DNA from: UBA1181 sp963654355
Lineage (GTDB): Bacteria > Bacteroidota > Bacteroidia > Bacteroidales > Paludibacteraceae
Length of the DNA: 64,000 nt
NCBI GenBank assembly: GCA_963654355.1
Contig: CAVKBM010000003.1
Location: forward strand, 1-64,000
Reading direction: 5' to 3'
The position numbers and the translations under genes are program-made. This document shows positions 1 through 9,020 of this stretch, piece after piece (position 1 is the first letter of the stretch; each line of letters begins with the position of its first letter). Below the pieces are notes generated by a model. It had not been told where the DNA came from, did no database searches, and worked only from the letters and a program-made list of their open reading frames with translations.

Positions 1-30
1 GTATAAATAGGGACGAAAAAAGCAAAAAGT

Positions 31-1122
31 ATGATATCAAAAATCATCAACGAAAGTTTGATTCAGGAGACGAAACGAGAAATTGAGAAAGTGAACAATA
101 TCGTGATTGTGTCGCATCTATCTCCAGATGGCGATTCTGTTGGTTCGTCTTTGGCATGGGCAAACTTTTTATGCAGTATGGAGAAAAACGTAACTGTGAT
201 TATTCCGAATGCCTATCCTGCTTATTATGGATGGATGTGGGGTATTAAGGATGTGTTGGTGTATGATAAGCAGAAAGAGGTTGCGGATGAGAAAATCAAG
301 GAAGCTGAGGTCATTTTCGCTTTAGATTTCAATGTTTTGAGTCGTATTGGAGATATGGGATTGCGAGTTGCAGATGCCAAAGGGAAAAAAATTTTGGTGG
401 ACCATCATTTAGATCCAGGCAGTTTCGCTGACATTGTCATTTCTTATCCTCAGATGACATCTACTTCAGAGATGATTTTTCGTTTGATTTGTCGTATGGG
501 TTATTTCACAGATATGACACAAGAATGTGCGGAATGTATATTTGTTGGTTTGATGACGGATACAGGCTCATTCTCCTATAATTCAAATAATCCAGAACTA
601 TATACTATCATTTCTGAGTTGATAAAAAAAGGTGTGGACAAAGATGAAATATATCGTCGGGTTTACAATAATTTCTCGGAGTCGCGTTTCAGAATGTTAG
701 GATTTTTGTTGAATAAGAAGTTGAAGATATATCCAGAGTTGGGGGCTGCGATGATGTGGCTCACGAGAGAGGAGCTTAATACGTTTGACTATCGTCCTGG
801 CGACACGGAAGGCTTTGTTAACATTCCATTATCTATCAAGGGAGTAGTTTTTTCTGCTTTTTTCAAAGAAGATATTGATAAAATCAGAATCTCGTTTCGC
901 TCGCAGGGAGGTGTTGAAGCGAATGTTTTTGCCAATGAATATTTCAATGGAGGAGGACACAAAAATGCGGCGGGAGGCACGTTGCATTGTTCAATTTATG
1001 ATGCGGTGAAATTGTTCAACGAGAAAATTCCTTTGCTCAAGGAAGAGCTTCTGAAAGAGAGGAAAAGGCAGGCTGTGGATTTGGGAGAAGAGTTAGCCGA
1101 TGAACAGAATGGAGGAAAATAA
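31..1122 (+). CDS. DHH-family phosphoesterase (NrnA-like oligoribonuclease/pAp phosphatase)
   Basis: A 363-residue cytoplasmic phosphoesterase. Members of the DHH/DHHA1 family such as NrnA degrade short oligoribonucleotides and 3'-phosphoadenosine 5'-phosphate using two metal ions. The metal-binding motifs are visible: SPDGDS at residues 31-36, the DF motif near 99-100, DHH at 124-126, and the DHHA1 motif GGGHKNAAGG near 307-316. The length is a little above the usual 310-340 because of a basic, acidic-ended tail. It is the first complete gene of a closely spaced run that continues to rseP, with only 4 bases before the next gene. Family assignment is firm. The exact substrate is inferred from the family. 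Confidence 0.9.
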   Translation: MISKIINESLIQETKREIEKVNNIVIVSHLSPDGDSVGSSLAWANFLCSMEKNVTVIIPNAYPAYYGWMWGIKDVLVYDKQKEVADEKIKEAEVIFALDFNVLSRIGDMGLRVADAKGKKILVDHHLDPGSFADIVISYPQMTSTSEMIFRLICRMGYFTDMTQECAECIFVGLMTDTGSFSYNSNNPELYTIISELIKKGVDKDEIYRRVYNNFSESRFRMLGFLLNKKLKIYPELGAAMMWLTREELNTFDYRPGDTEGFVNIPLSIKGVVFSAFFKEDIDKIRISFRSQGGVEANVFANEYFNGGGHKNAAGGTLHCSIYDAVKLFNEKIPLLKEELLKERKRQAVDLGEELADEQNGGK

Positions 1123-1126
1123 GTAA

Positions 1127-1666
1127 ATGCGAAGAATCATCACGTATATAATTTGTCTTTTGGGGTTGATATCTTGTCAAGACCCTGCTCCGCAAGTTCC
1201 GTATAACAAAATTGAGAAACCACAAACCGAGTCTGCCTTGATGGAAATGAACCGACAATTTGCTGCTATTGAAGATAGTTTGGTGACGACCTATGTGGAC
1301 AGTGTTCAGAAGGCGGATCGGAAAACCTTCACAACAACGAAGACGGGTTTGCGTTATTACATTGTGTGGAGTGGCAAGGGAGATCGAGCAGGCGAAAGTG
1401 ATGACGTTACGTTCCGCTACACAGTGCGACAGTTAGATGGCAGTGAGTGTGATAAACTAAAGAATGTGGTGAAGACAGAGAATCTTGAAAAAGGAGATTT
1501 GACGAGGGGAATACGAGAGGCGTTGCGCTTACTCCCCGTTTCAGGAGAAGGAGAGTTTGTTATGCCTTCTTTCTTAGCGTACGGCGTTGTGGGTGTGCCT
1601 GGATGTATTCCACCGTGGACACCCGTCTCCATTCAGATTTCCTTGTTAGAAGTAAAAAAGCGATAG
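1127..1666 (+). CDS. FKBP-type peptidyl-prolyl isomerase lipoprotein
   Basis: A 179-residue predicted lipoprotein. The N-terminus has a short hydrophobic stretch ending in a lipobox (LISC, Cys at about residue 17), so the protein should be anchored in the periplasm or outer membrane. The C-terminal half (about 75-178) is an FKBP fold: a TGLRYYIV strand, a VTFRYTVRQLDG strand, the GIREALRLLPVSGEGEF segment and a closing PWTPVSIQISLLEV strand. Such proteins catalyse proline isomerisation and assist folding of exported proteins. GldI of gliding Bacteroidota belongs to the same group, but no motility role can be claimed here. It sits 4 bases after the phosphoesterase gene and 9 bases before the next lipoprotein gene. 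Confidence 0.82.
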   Translation: MRRIITYIICLLGLISCQDPAPQVPYNKIEKPQTESALMEMNRQFAAIEDSLVTTYVDSVQKADRKTFTTTKTGLRYYIVWSGKGDRAGESDDVTFRYTVRQLDGSECDKLKNVVKTENLEKGDLTRGIREALRLLPVSGEGEFVMPSFLAYGVVGVPGCIPPWTPVSIQISLLEVKKR

Positions 1667-1675
1667 AAAGAAAAT

Positions 1676-2284
1676 ATGAATAAGAAAAAATCAAAGGTCG
1701 CTCAGTGCCTGGTGATACTTGTAGGCCTTGTTCTTGTGGCGTTTTTAGGAACATCCTGTAAGAAATCTAACACTTATGCCGATTATGTGGATGATCAGAA
1801 AGAAAAAATTTCTTCGTATTTATCAAAAAATAAAATATCTGTAACGGGTACGATGCCTGAGGATACGACTGAATGGAAGGATGGAGAAAATGATGTCTAT
1901 TATCTGTACAGTTCTGGAAAAGCAGATGGATTGTATTTTCATCTATGTGATAAGGGATATGGAGATTTAGTGCCACAGACCAATTGGACGGCGTATGTCC
2001 GTTACAAGGGGTATAGTCTATCTGGCGATTTGGTTTATGACTGCACGGCAGGGGTCAATCCAGACCCGTTGTCGTTCGTGATTTTGAAAGATGCGTATGG
2101 TGCGTCGTATGGAAGAGGTTTTCAGCAGGCGGTTCGCAACCTTCGGGTTGGCGGTCATTGTAAGGTTATCATACCTTTCTCTATTGGGAATAGTACATTG
2201 ACGACGGTTACGGGAGGATCACGATCGGATTATGAGAACTATCAGCCAATGTTCTATGAGATATGGTTGGTAGGTTTGGAGTAG
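1676..2284 (+). CDS. DUF4827-type lipoprotein
   Basis: A 202-residue predicted lipoprotein with a lipobox ending in GTSC (Cys at about residue 28) after a 17-residue hydrophobic stretch. The mature part starts with a charged TYADYVDDQKEK helix followed by a mostly beta region. Its C-terminal half has an FKBP-like layout (LSFVILKDA, then a GGHCKVIIPF segment). The arrangement and the YADY start resemble the DUF4827 family of Bacteroidales, which is found beside FKBP lipoproteins. Function is unknown. An isomerase-like or envelope-folding role is only suggested by fold and neighbours. Assignment to DUF4827 is from memory of the family and is moderately sure. Confidence 0.65.
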   Translation: MNKKKSKVAQCLVILVGLVLVAFLGTSCKKSNTYADYVDDQKEKISSYLSKNKISVTGTMPEDTTEWKDGENDVYYLYSSGKADGLYFHLCDKGYGDLVPQTNWTAYVRYKGYSLSGDLVYDCTAGVNPDPLSFVILKDAYGASYGRGFQQAVRNLRVGGHCKVIIPFSIGNSTLTTVTGGSRSDYENYQPMFYEIWLVGLE

Positions 2285-2295
2285 TTGCTTTTGAA

Positions 2296-3060
2296 ATGGG
2301 AGAACTGACGAAGAATAAAATCAAATGGATACAGTCTCTTTCAAGAAAGAAAGAGCGAGATGAGCAAGGTTTGTTCTATGCGGAGGGTGCAAAGTTGGTT
2401 GACGATTTGTTGCCCTATTTTGACTGTGTCTCGTTGGTTGCTACATCGGAGTATTTTGAAAATAGGAAAAATGTGCGAGCTGTTGAAATTTTTGAAGTCT
2501 CAAAAGATACATTGAAGAAAGTCTCGTCTCAAAGTACGCCTCAATCGGTGCTTGCAGTTTTTCGAAAAAAAAATAGTGAGATAAGATATGACGAGTTGAA
2601 AGGCAAACTTTTTCTAATGTTAGACACTATACAAGACCCTGGAAACTTGGGAACAATTATAAGAGAATCCGATTGGTTTGGCATTGAGAATGTAATTTGT
2701 TCAAAGGAGACGGTGGACGTATATAATCCGAAGGTGGTGCAAGCCACGATGGGAGCGCTGACGAGAGTTAAAGTCTGTTATGCTGATTTAGTGGATGTTT
2801 TGGAAAAAATGTCTGGAGTTCCTGTTTATGGAACATTCTTAGAAGGAACGAATATCTATGAAGAGAAATTGACGGAGAACGGAGTAATTGTGATGGGAAA
2901 CGAAGGCAATGGCATATCGGAGGAGGTGGCGAAGCATGTGACGTCAAAGTTGCATATCCCAAATTTTCCAAAGGGAAGGGCGACCTCAGAGTCGTTGAAT
3001 GTAGGAGCGGCGGCGGCGATAGTCTGTTCCGAGTTTCGTCGGAGGTTGTTGGTAAAATAA
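2296..3060 (+). CDS. TrmH/SpoU-family (SPOUT) RNA 2'-O-methyltransferase
   Basis: A 254-residue RNA methylase that transfers a methyl group from S-adenosylmethionine to a ribose 2'-hydroxyl of rRNA or tRNA. An N-terminal substrate-binding region (about 1-95, with the KERDEQGLFYAEG segment typical of the L30e-like domain) precedes the trefoil-knot SPOUT domain. That domain has all three motifs: DTIQDPGNLGTIIR, MGNEGNGIS and ESLNVGAAAAIV. The start is placed at the ATG at 2296, 11 bases after the previous stop. A longer reading from a GTG at 2263 would overlap the previous gene and adds nothing conserved. Which RNA is modified cannot be read from the sequence. Confidence 0.88.
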   Translation: MGELTKNKIKWIQSLSRKKERDEQGLFYAEGAKLVDDLLPYFDCVSLVATSEYFENRKNVRAVEIFEVSKDTLKKVSSQSTPQSVLAVFRKKNSEIRYDELKGKLFLMLDTIQDPGNLGTIIRESDWFGIENVICSKETVDVYNPKVVQATMGALTRVKVCYADLVDVLEKMSGVPVYGTFLEGTNIYEEKLTENGVIVMGNEGNGISEEVAKHVTSKLHIPNFPKGRATSESLNVGAAAAIVCSEFRRRLLVK

Positions 3061-3069
3061 TAAGAAACG

Positions 3070-3918
3070 ATGTCAAAAGTAGATGGAAAGTCGTTTTTGC
3101 AACGGCTGCGATTTAAGTATAAGATAGCGATATTAAATGAGAATACGCTGGAGGAGGTATGGCGTATCCGAATGTCAAAACTCTCTGCGATTGCATTCTC
3201 GTTTTTTCTTGCTGTTGTCTATTTTTTCTTGATTGCGTTTTTGATTATTAAGACGCCTATGAGGGGCTTTTTGCCTGGATATACAGACAATGCAAAACTC
3301 CGTAAGAGCTTGATTCTGACCGCCATACAAGTTGACTCCATTGCAGAGAAGGTACAGTTGCAATCACAATATTTGGATGTGTTGCGGTCGGTTGTGAGGG
3401 GTGATATAAAAGTCGATTCAACTACTACGACGGAGAATCTGAAAAACGTGTCGACAGATCAGTTGTTGGATGCCTCTGAGAAAGAGGTGGCATTCAGGGA
3501 CTCATTTGAATCAGACGAATTGATGACGATGAGGATTGGTATAGAAGAGTCAAGAAAGAAAAATTATCTGATGCAGCGTCCGGCACAAGGTCATGTGATT
3601 GAGCCATTTAATCCCCATAAAGGTGTGTATGGCTTGACTTTATCTGTCAACCAAAATTCATCCGTATCATCTGTATTAGATGGTGTGGTTGTGTCGTCGG
3701 AATATACGTTGAATGATATTTATGTTATGGTGATACAGCATTCAGACAATATGATGTCTGTTTACAAAATACGGCAACCCTATATGAAAAAGGTTGGCGA
3801 TCGAGTGCATGGGGGGGAAATCTTGTCAACATTCATGAGAGATTCAGATACATTCTTTGAATTCCAGCTATGGAAAGATGGGGCGGCACTCGATCCTCAA
3901 GTTTTCATTGTTTTCTAA
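3070..3918 (+). CDS. Membrane-anchored M23 (LytM) domain protein, probably non-catalytic
   Basis: A 282-residue protein with a cytoplasmic N-terminus of about 37 residues, one transmembrane helix (about 39-60) and a periplasmic part. A short alpha-helical linker is followed by a C-terminal M23 peptidase-like domain (about 170-282). Active M23 enzymes carry an H-x(n)-D pair and a final HxH. Here the first region reads NPHKGVYG, and the normal HLHFEL-type motif is replaced by DTFFEFQLW, so the zinc site looks lost. Inactive LytM proteins of the EnvC/NlpD kind regulate amidases or act as scaffolds, and such a role is inferred. It lies 9 bases after the methylase gene and 9 bases before dxr. Confidence 0.8.
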   Translation: MSKVDGKSFLQRLRFKYKIAILNENTLEEVWRIRMSKLSAIAFSFFLAVVYFFLIAFLIIKTPMRGFLPGYTDNAKLRKSLILTAIQVDSIAEKVQLQSQYLDVLRSVVRGDIKVDSTTTTENLKNVSTDQLLDASEKEVAFRDSFESDELMTMRIGIEESRKKNYLMQRPAQGHVIEPFNPHKGVYGLTLSVNQNSSVSSVLDGVVVSSEYTLNDIYVMVIQHSDNMMSVYKIRQPYMKKVGDRVHGGEILSTFMRDSDTFFEFQLWKDGAALDPQVFIVF

Positions 3919-3927
3919 GATAAGGAC

Positions 3928-5091
3928 ATGGAGAAGAAAAAAATAGCCATTTTAGGTTCCACTGGCTCTATCGGAACGCAGGCTTTGCAGGTGATAGAAG
4001 ATCATCCCGACAAGTTAGAGGCATACATTCTGACGGCAAACAATAGTTCTCAATTGCTTATTCAGCAAGCGAGAAAATTTCAGCCAGAAGTGGTTGTGAT
4101 TGCTAATGAAAGCAAGTATGACGAGGTTAAGAATGCTTTAATTGATCTGCCGATAAAAGTGTTTGCGGGAGCTAAGGCGATAGCGGAAGTGGTTGAGTTA
4201 AAAGCGGTGGACATTGTTCTGACGGCAATGGTGGGCTATTCAGGATTATATCCAACGATAACGGCTATAAAAGCAGGAAAAAGCATCGCCTTGGCTAATA
4301 AAGAGACAATGGTGGTGGCAGGAAGTTTGATTGCCAATCTATGTCAGCGGTACCATACAAAGGTATATCCTGTAGATTCAGAACATTCTGCTATTTTTCA
4401 ATGTTTGTTGGGAGAGCAGTCGGATGTTGAGAAAATCTTACTCACTGCTTCTGGAGGTCCGTTTAGGGGGAAAAACAAAGATTTCTTGGCTAAAGTTACT
4501 GCTGCGGATGCTTTGAAACATCCTAATTGGACAATGGGAGCGAAGATAACGATTGATTCCGCTTCAATGATGAATAAAGGCTTTGAAGTGATGGAGGCGA
4601 AATGGCTTTTTGACGTTCCATTGTCGAAGATAGAAGTGGTTGTGCATCCGCAATCTTTGATTCACTCAATGGTACAGTTCCAAGATGGTGCTATCAAAGC
4701 GCAGATTGGAATGCCAGATATGCGGTTGCCGATACAATTGGCGTTAGGATTCCCTGTTCGTTTGGAGAATAACTATCCTCGATTAGATTTGTTTACACAT
4801 AATCAGATGACTTTTGAGAGACCTGATCCTGAAACTTTCAGAAATTTAGCTTTGGCATATTGTGCAATGGAGAAAGGCGGTAATGTGCCATGCGTCTTGA
4901 ATGCTGCCAATGAGGTCGTCGTCGCAAAATTCTTGCATGATGAGATTGGATTTTTGGAAATGTCGGATGTCATAGAACAAACGATGTCGGCGATTCCTTT
5001 CATTGGAAGTCCGTCCTATGAAGATTATGTTGCCACACATGAAGAATCTACGAAGCGTGCAATGGAATATGCTGTGAAATATAAAAAATAA
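3928..5091 (+). CDS. dxr: 1-deoxy-D-xylulose 5-phosphate reductoisomerase
   Basis: A 387-residue enzyme of the non-mevalonate isoprenoid pathway. It converts 1-deoxy-D-xylulose 5-phosphate to 2-C-methyl-D-erythritol 4-phosphate with NADPH and a divalent metal. The NADPH fold GSTGSIGTQAL is at residues 8-18, followed by the ANKETMVVAG segment, the metal and substrate motif VDSEHSAIFQ, the TASGGPFR loop and the SASMMNKGFEVMEA helix. The length matches the family. It precedes rseP in the same run. A prenyl synthase that would use the pathway products is encoded at 19284-20255. Confidence 0.97.
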   Translation: MEKKKIAILGSTGSIGTQALQVIEDHPDKLEAYILTANNSSQLLIQQARKFQPEVVVIANESKYDEVKNALIDLPIKVFAGAKAIAEVVELKAVDIVLTAMVGYSGLYPTITAIKAGKSIALANKETMVVAGSLIANLCQRYHTKVYPVDSEHSAIFQCLLGEQSDVEKILLTASGGPFRGKNKDFLAKVTAADALKHPNWTMGAKITIDSASMMNKGFEVMEAKWLFDVPLSKIEVVVHPQSLIHSMVQFQDGAIKAQIGMPDMRLPIQLALGFPVRLENNYPRLDLFTHNQMTFERPDPETFRNLALAYCAMEKGGNVPCVLNAANEVVVAKFLHDEIGFLEMSDVIEQTMSAIPFIGSPSYEDYVATHEESTKRAMEYAVKYKK

Positions 5092-5116
5092 GTAAAGAAT
5101 ATCAAGATAGACAATT

Positions 5117-6439
5117 ATGATTCCAATATTGGTTGTTATCCTTCAGTTTTTTGCTAGTCTCACGATATTGGTAATGATTCATGAATTTGGACATTATCTG
5201 ATGGCGAGATTGTTTGGCGTCAGGGTTGAGAAATTTTATCTTTTTTTCAATCCTGGACTGTCGTTGTTCCGATTTAAACCGAAGAACAGCGATACGGAGT
5301 ATGGAATAGGGTGGCTTCCGTTGGGAGGTTATGTAAAGATGTCTGGCATGATAGACGAGTCGTTGGATCGTAATCAAATGAAGAGTGAACCACAACCGTG
5401 GGAGTTCCGTTCTAAGCCGGCGTGGCAACGTTTTTTGATAACAATCATGGGGGTTGTTTTTAACTTTATCTTGGCGCTTTTTATCTATTCAATGATTGCT
5501 TTCAATTATGGTGATAGATATATACCTTTTGAGAACATCACGGAGGGAATGGAGTTTAGTGATCTGGCAAAATCAGCAGGATTTGAGGATGGAGACATTT
5601 TTGTATGGGCAGATTCCGTTGCGGTAGAGAAGCCAGATGAAGCGTCTTTTCGTGCAATTTTGGAGGCAAAGCAGGTTTGTGTGCTTCGGGATGGTAAAGA
5701 AGTTGTACTCAACATGCCAGACGACTTTATGGAGAAGGTACTGGAGGCGCAAACAGGTTTTGTCGGTTTCCGTTATCCGTTTGTCATTGATTCTGTGATG
5801 GTAGGTTCTCGCGCTGAGCGTGCAGGCTTGGTGGCAGGCGATAGCCTTATGACGATAGGAGATTCTTTGGCAAAAGCGTATGTTTCAACGAGTGTTTTTA
5901 TTTTTGGTGAAAATCGAAATATTCCGATTCCTGTGACGTTGAAACGCGGTGCTGATACTGTGTCGTTGACAGTGACGCCAGATTATAATGGTAAGATAGG
6001 GGTATATATGCGTCCGATGAGTGCTTTCTATCAAGTTAAGGAAGAAAGTTATGGTTTTTTTGAGTCTTTTGGAGTGGGAATAGCCTGTGGTGTAAAGAAA
6101 TTGACCAATTATGCGGGGGATATGAAATATGTTTTCACGAAGGCGGGGGCGCAAAGTTTAGGAGGATTTATGACAATAGGAAGTCTTTTCCCCTATCCAT
6201 TTGATGCGCAGGCTTTTTGGGAGATTACAGCCTTCCTATCTGTTATTTTGGCATTTATGAACATCTTGCCGATACCTGCGTTGGATGGAGGCCATCTTGT
6301 ATTCATCCTTTATGAGATGATAACAAGAAGGAAGCCGAGTGAGAGCGTCGTGATGAAAGCTCAGGTTATAGGAATGTTCTTGTTGTTCGTATTGTTGATT
6401 TACGCAAATTTGAACGATGTGTTTCGGTTCTTCAACTAA
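5117..6439 (+). CDS. rseP: RIP membrane metalloprotease RseP
   Basis: A 440-residue site-2 protease of the inner membrane. The zinc motif HEFGH lies in the first transmembrane helix (residues 22-26), and the second metal-ligand motif NILPIPALDGGH is near 382. Between them a periplasmic segment carries PDZ-like sequence (about 225-300, with the AERAGLVAGDSL element). Family members cut membrane-bound anti-sigma factors or remnant signal peptides. It follows dxr by 25 bases and ends the seven-gene run. Its stop overlaps the stop of the convergent TauE gene, so there is no separate terminator between them. Confidence 0.95.
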   Translation: MIPILVVILQFFASLTILVMIHEFGHYLMARLFGVRVEKFYLFFNPGLSLFRFKPKNSDTEYGIGWLPLGGYVKMSGMIDESLDRNQMKSEPQPWEFRSKPAWQRFLITIMGVVFNFILALFIYSMIAFNYGDRYIPFENITEGMEFSDLAKSAGFEDGDIFVWADSVAVEKPDEASFRAILEAKQVCVLRDGKEVVLNMPDDFMEKVLEAQTGFVGFRYPFVIDSVMVGSRAERAGLVAGDSLMTIGDSLAKAYVSTSVFIFGENRNIPIPVTLKRGADTVSLTVTPDYNGKIGVYMRPMSAFYQVKEESYGFFESFGVGIACGVKKLTNYAGDMKYVFTKAGAQSLGGFMTIGSLFPYPFDAQAFWEITAFLSVILAFMNILPIPALDGGHLVFILYEMITRRKPSESVVMKAQVIGMFLLFVLLIYANLNDVFRFFN

Positions 6440-7182
6440 ACAGACAACTCTGAGATGATGGCAATTACACCACTGATTGCCATATAGACATAGATGATTT
6501 TTCGAAGAGTGTTTCCTGAGAGTTTTTCGAAGACAATTTTCCCTATATATCCGCCCAATGGTATTCCAGCCACGGCATACAACCATCCCCATGCCACGGA
6601 TTCGGTAAATAGTCCGAAGCGGGAACGATAGAATGTCATCATAGCGTTACCTATCAGGAAATAAGCTTGAAGCATACCTAAATAGTGGTTTTTGTCTTTT
6701 TCAGAAGCCAGGAAGAAAAGTACTGCAGGGGGACCTTGCATACCGAACAGTCCACCCATCGCTCCACTTACGGTACCCATTGAAATTTCTAATTTTAGTG
6801 TTGGCTTTATTTTGAATTTTCCATTGAAAAAGAGAAAATAAAGACTCATAATGATGAGAATGATTCCTAAAAGTAGTTTTAAGTGGGCGTCTGCCGCTTT
6901 CGCCACGAAGCGAACGGCAAAGAAAGAAACAAGCAGAAAAGTAGTGAGCATAGGAAGAAGACGCTTCCAATTCACATATTTATAGTGTGTGATGAAGATG
7001 ACAAGAGATTGCGTGAGCGAAAGCAGTCCAGACAATGTTGTCGCCTCTCCGTAGGAGGGAAGTAGGTAGGGGAGAACGGTCATAATAAAGATGCCAAACC
7101 CGAATCCGCTGACACGTTGAACGAAGCTTGCACCTGTGCTGAATATGAAAAGTAACAGAATGATGGTGACCGACATTTCCAT
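6436..7182 (-). CDS. TauE/SafE-family membrane permease
   Basis: A 248-residue integral membrane protein with about eight hydrophobic helices. The N-terminal segment FSTGASFVQRVSGFGFG and the central GTVSGAMGGLFGMQGPP repeat are the paired signature of the TauE/SafE (DUF81) family. These proteins export or import sulfur-containing anions such as sulfite, sulfoacetate or thiosulfate; the substrate here is unknown. The gene is convergent with rseP, and the two stop codons overlap at 6436-6439. No sulfur-metabolism genes are nearby to narrow the role. Confidence 0.85.
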   Translation of the reverse strand: MEMSVTIILLLFIFSTGASFVQRVSGFGFGIFIMTVLPYLLPSYGEATTLSGLLSLTQSLVIFITHYKYVNWKRLLPMLTTFLLVSFFAVRFVAKAADAHLKLLLGIILIIMSLYFLFFNGKFKIKPTLKLEISMGTVSGAMGGLFGMQGPPAVLFFLASEKDKNHYLGMLQAYFLIGNAMMTFYRSRFGLFTESVAWGWLYAVAGIPLGGYIGKIVFEKLSGNTLRKIIYVYMAISGVIAIISELSV

Positions 7183-7411
7183 AAATTACATATTTTTGAT
7201 TTTTCACAAAGTTACGAACTTTCCGTAGGTTAGACCGCTTATCATTGTGGAAATCAGTGTGTTTTGAAAAACGAAAAAGATGAGTAAACTCTTTGTATTC
7301 TAAAAATATTTTTAACGAGTAAAATAACAGTGAAGCCTCCTTGTTTTTGGCTTTTTTAAGTGGTAATTTTACAAATACAAAAGTTAAAACTACAAACATA
7401 AACAGAAAGAC

Positions 7412-7705
7412 ATGGAAAAAAAATCCAAAGATATTCCTTCCGTGATTGGGGATATTGATGCGATGGTTCGCAGTATGCAGGCAACGTTAGACTGTTTGTC
7501 GTACGATGCGAAGCGAATCAAACCCTGTGTGGAGGCGTTGCAGAGCACGCCCGTTCAGGGTTCAGACAGTGCGGCCAATGCTACGAAGGATTTGGTGAAC
7601 AGGTTGACTGTTGCAGACGAGAAATTGGCGGAGGCCGTCTATCTTATTGGCGACGCGCTCTCGTCTCTATCTATAGGTAGCAAGAACTACAAGGAGTCTG
7701 TCTGA
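7412..7705 (+). CDS. Small alpha-helical protein of unknown function
   Basis: A 97-residue cytoplasmic protein with no signal peptide. It looks wholly helical, with heptad-like spacing of hydrophobics (for example AMVRSMQATLDCL and TVADEKLAEAVYLIGDAL), so it may form a helical bundle or coiled coil. I do not recognise the family. A normal ATG start follows a 229-base intergenic region. It is convergent with the CBS-domain protein gene, with 4 bases between their stops. Regular codon use suggests a real gene. Confidence 0.6.
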   Translation: MEKKSKDIPSVIGDIDAMVRSMQATLDCLSYDAKRIKPCVEALQSTPVQGSDSAANATKDLVNRLTVADEKLAEAVYLIGDALSSLSIGSKNYKESV

Positions 7706-7709
7706 TATT

Positions 7710-8798
7710 TTAAGAAGGATTAGAAAGGGTGGCATCATTGGTGTCGCCCTTTTCTGTTTCAGTCTCTGCGATGTCTAAGTTGGCGGAACGTTTTTTCCAT
7801 TGCTCTTTGGCAAAAGCTTGCATGTCTATCTGTTTGTCGCTCTCGTCGGTGATTTCTGAGCCGAGAATGGTTTCAATTACGTCCTCCAAAGTTACGATAC
7901 CGTCCATACCACCATATTCGTCGATGACCAAGGCGATCTGCTGCTTTTTACTTAGCATTAGGTCATAGAATTTTGTGATGGCGGCGTTGCCATAGCATAC
8001 AAGAATGTCTCGCTTGATATCTTTCAATTTAAGGTGCTGTTCATCGTTCGCCAAGTGTAGAAGCACATCAGTTTTAAGAACGAATCCAGTGATGTCATCT
8101 ATATCTTTTGTATAGATGGGAATACGAGAGAACGTGAGATACTTTTTGTCTGCGTAGAATTCTTCCAAAGTCATATCTTCTTGAGCGGCAAGTACGACAG
8201 TTCTGGGAGTCATTATGGCATGGACTTTGACATTGTCCATCTTTACGAGGTTGTTGATTATCTTGCACTCGTTCTTCTTGAATACACCTTCACGTTCACC
8301 GATGTTGGTGAGGGCCGCCACTTCTTCACGGCTAACGGTTTGTGATTTCTTATGAGTGAAGAGCCGAGTCAAAAACTGAGAAATGATGACCAAGGGAAGA
8401 CAAATAAAGGAGATGATGCGAATGATGTATCCCCCGGGAATGCATATTTCTCTCCAGAAATTTGATCCGATTGTTTTCGGTATGATTTCGGAGAAGACAA
8501 GCACCATAACTGTTAAAACTGCAGAACACAAACCAAAATAAGCACTTCCGAAAATTTCTGCGGCTTGTGCTCCGACGGCTGCGGCACCCGCTGTGTTTGC
8601 AACCGTGTTGAGTGAAAGAATCGCGGCAATGGGCTTTTCTATGTTTACCTTTAAATCTTTCAGGTTGGAAACGCCTTTTTTGCTAGTCGGCAGGGACTCT
8701 ATGTAAGACATTGTGGTTGAATAGAGCGTGGCTTCTAAAAGAGAACAAAGAAAAGAGACTCCAAGGGTGATAACAAGAGAGATGATGAGGACTGTCAT
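7710..8798 (-). CDS. CNNM (DUF21) and CBS-pair membrane protein, CorC/HlyC-related
   Basis: A 362-residue protein. An N-terminal DUF21/CNNM transmembrane domain (about 1-150, with SEIIPKTIG) is followed by a linker and a CBS-domain pair (about 195-320; IMTPRTVVLAA, IDEYGGMDGIVTLEDVIETI). Proteins of this family (CorB/CorC, YhdP, MpfA) transport or regulate magnesium and sense nucleotide through the CBS pair. The C-terminal CorC/HlyC domain found in larger relatives is absent; the protein ends in a polar tail. Older labels call such proteins hemolysins, but no toxin activity is implied. tRNA-Lys lies directly upstream on the same strand. Confidence 0.87.
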   Translation of the reverse strand: MTVLIISLVITLGVSFLCSLLEATLYSTTMSYIESLPTSKKGVSNLKDLKVNIEKPIAAILSLNTVANTAGAAAVGAQAAEIFGSAYFGLCSAVLTVMVLVFSEIIPKTIGSNFWREICIPGGYIIRIISFICLPLVIISQFLTRLFTHKKSQTVSREEVAALTNIGEREGVFKKNECKIINNLVKMDNVKVHAIMTPRTVVLAAQEDMTLEEFYADKKYLTFSRIPIYTKDIDDITGFVLKTDVLLHLANDEQHLKLKDIKRDILVCYGNAAITKFYDLMLSKKQQIALVIDEYGGMDGIVTLEDVIETILGSEITDESDKQIDMQAFAKEQWKKRSANLDIAETETEKGDTNDATLSNPS

Positions 8799-8868
8799 AT
8801 CGTGTTGAGATAATAGTGATTAATGACAAAAAGCGGAAAATCATTACTGAAATTTCCGCTTTGACAAG

Positions 8869-8941
8869 TGAGCCAGTTGGGGCTCGAACCCAAGACCCCA
8901 TCCTTAAAAGGGATGTGCTCTACCAGCTGAGCTACTAGCTC
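8869..8941 (-). tRNA. tRNA-Lys (TTT)
   Basis: A 73-nt cloverleaf on the minus strand. Acceptor GAGCTAG pairs with CTGGCTC (one G-U), the D arm reads GCTC-AGCTGGTA-GAGC, the anticodon stem CATCC/GGATG encloses CTTTTAA with anticodon TTT, and the T arm is TTGGG-TTCGAGC-CCCAA. The discriminator is A and no CCA is encoded. It lies between the CBS protein gene and a 405-base gene-poor stretch that holds its promoter. Confidence 0.96.
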
Positions 8942-9020
8942 CCCAAATGCTTTGAGAAATGTTTTCTACCTTAGTAAACCTTCGTTTGCTATGAGCAACT
9001 TTGTTTCTCAAATGCGTTGC

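Noticed and set aside
7705..7760. A hairpin between the 97-residue gene and the CBS protein gene
   Set aside because: AAAGGG...CCCTTT can pair, but the inner stem has mismatches and most of it is coding sequence; I could not support a terminator.
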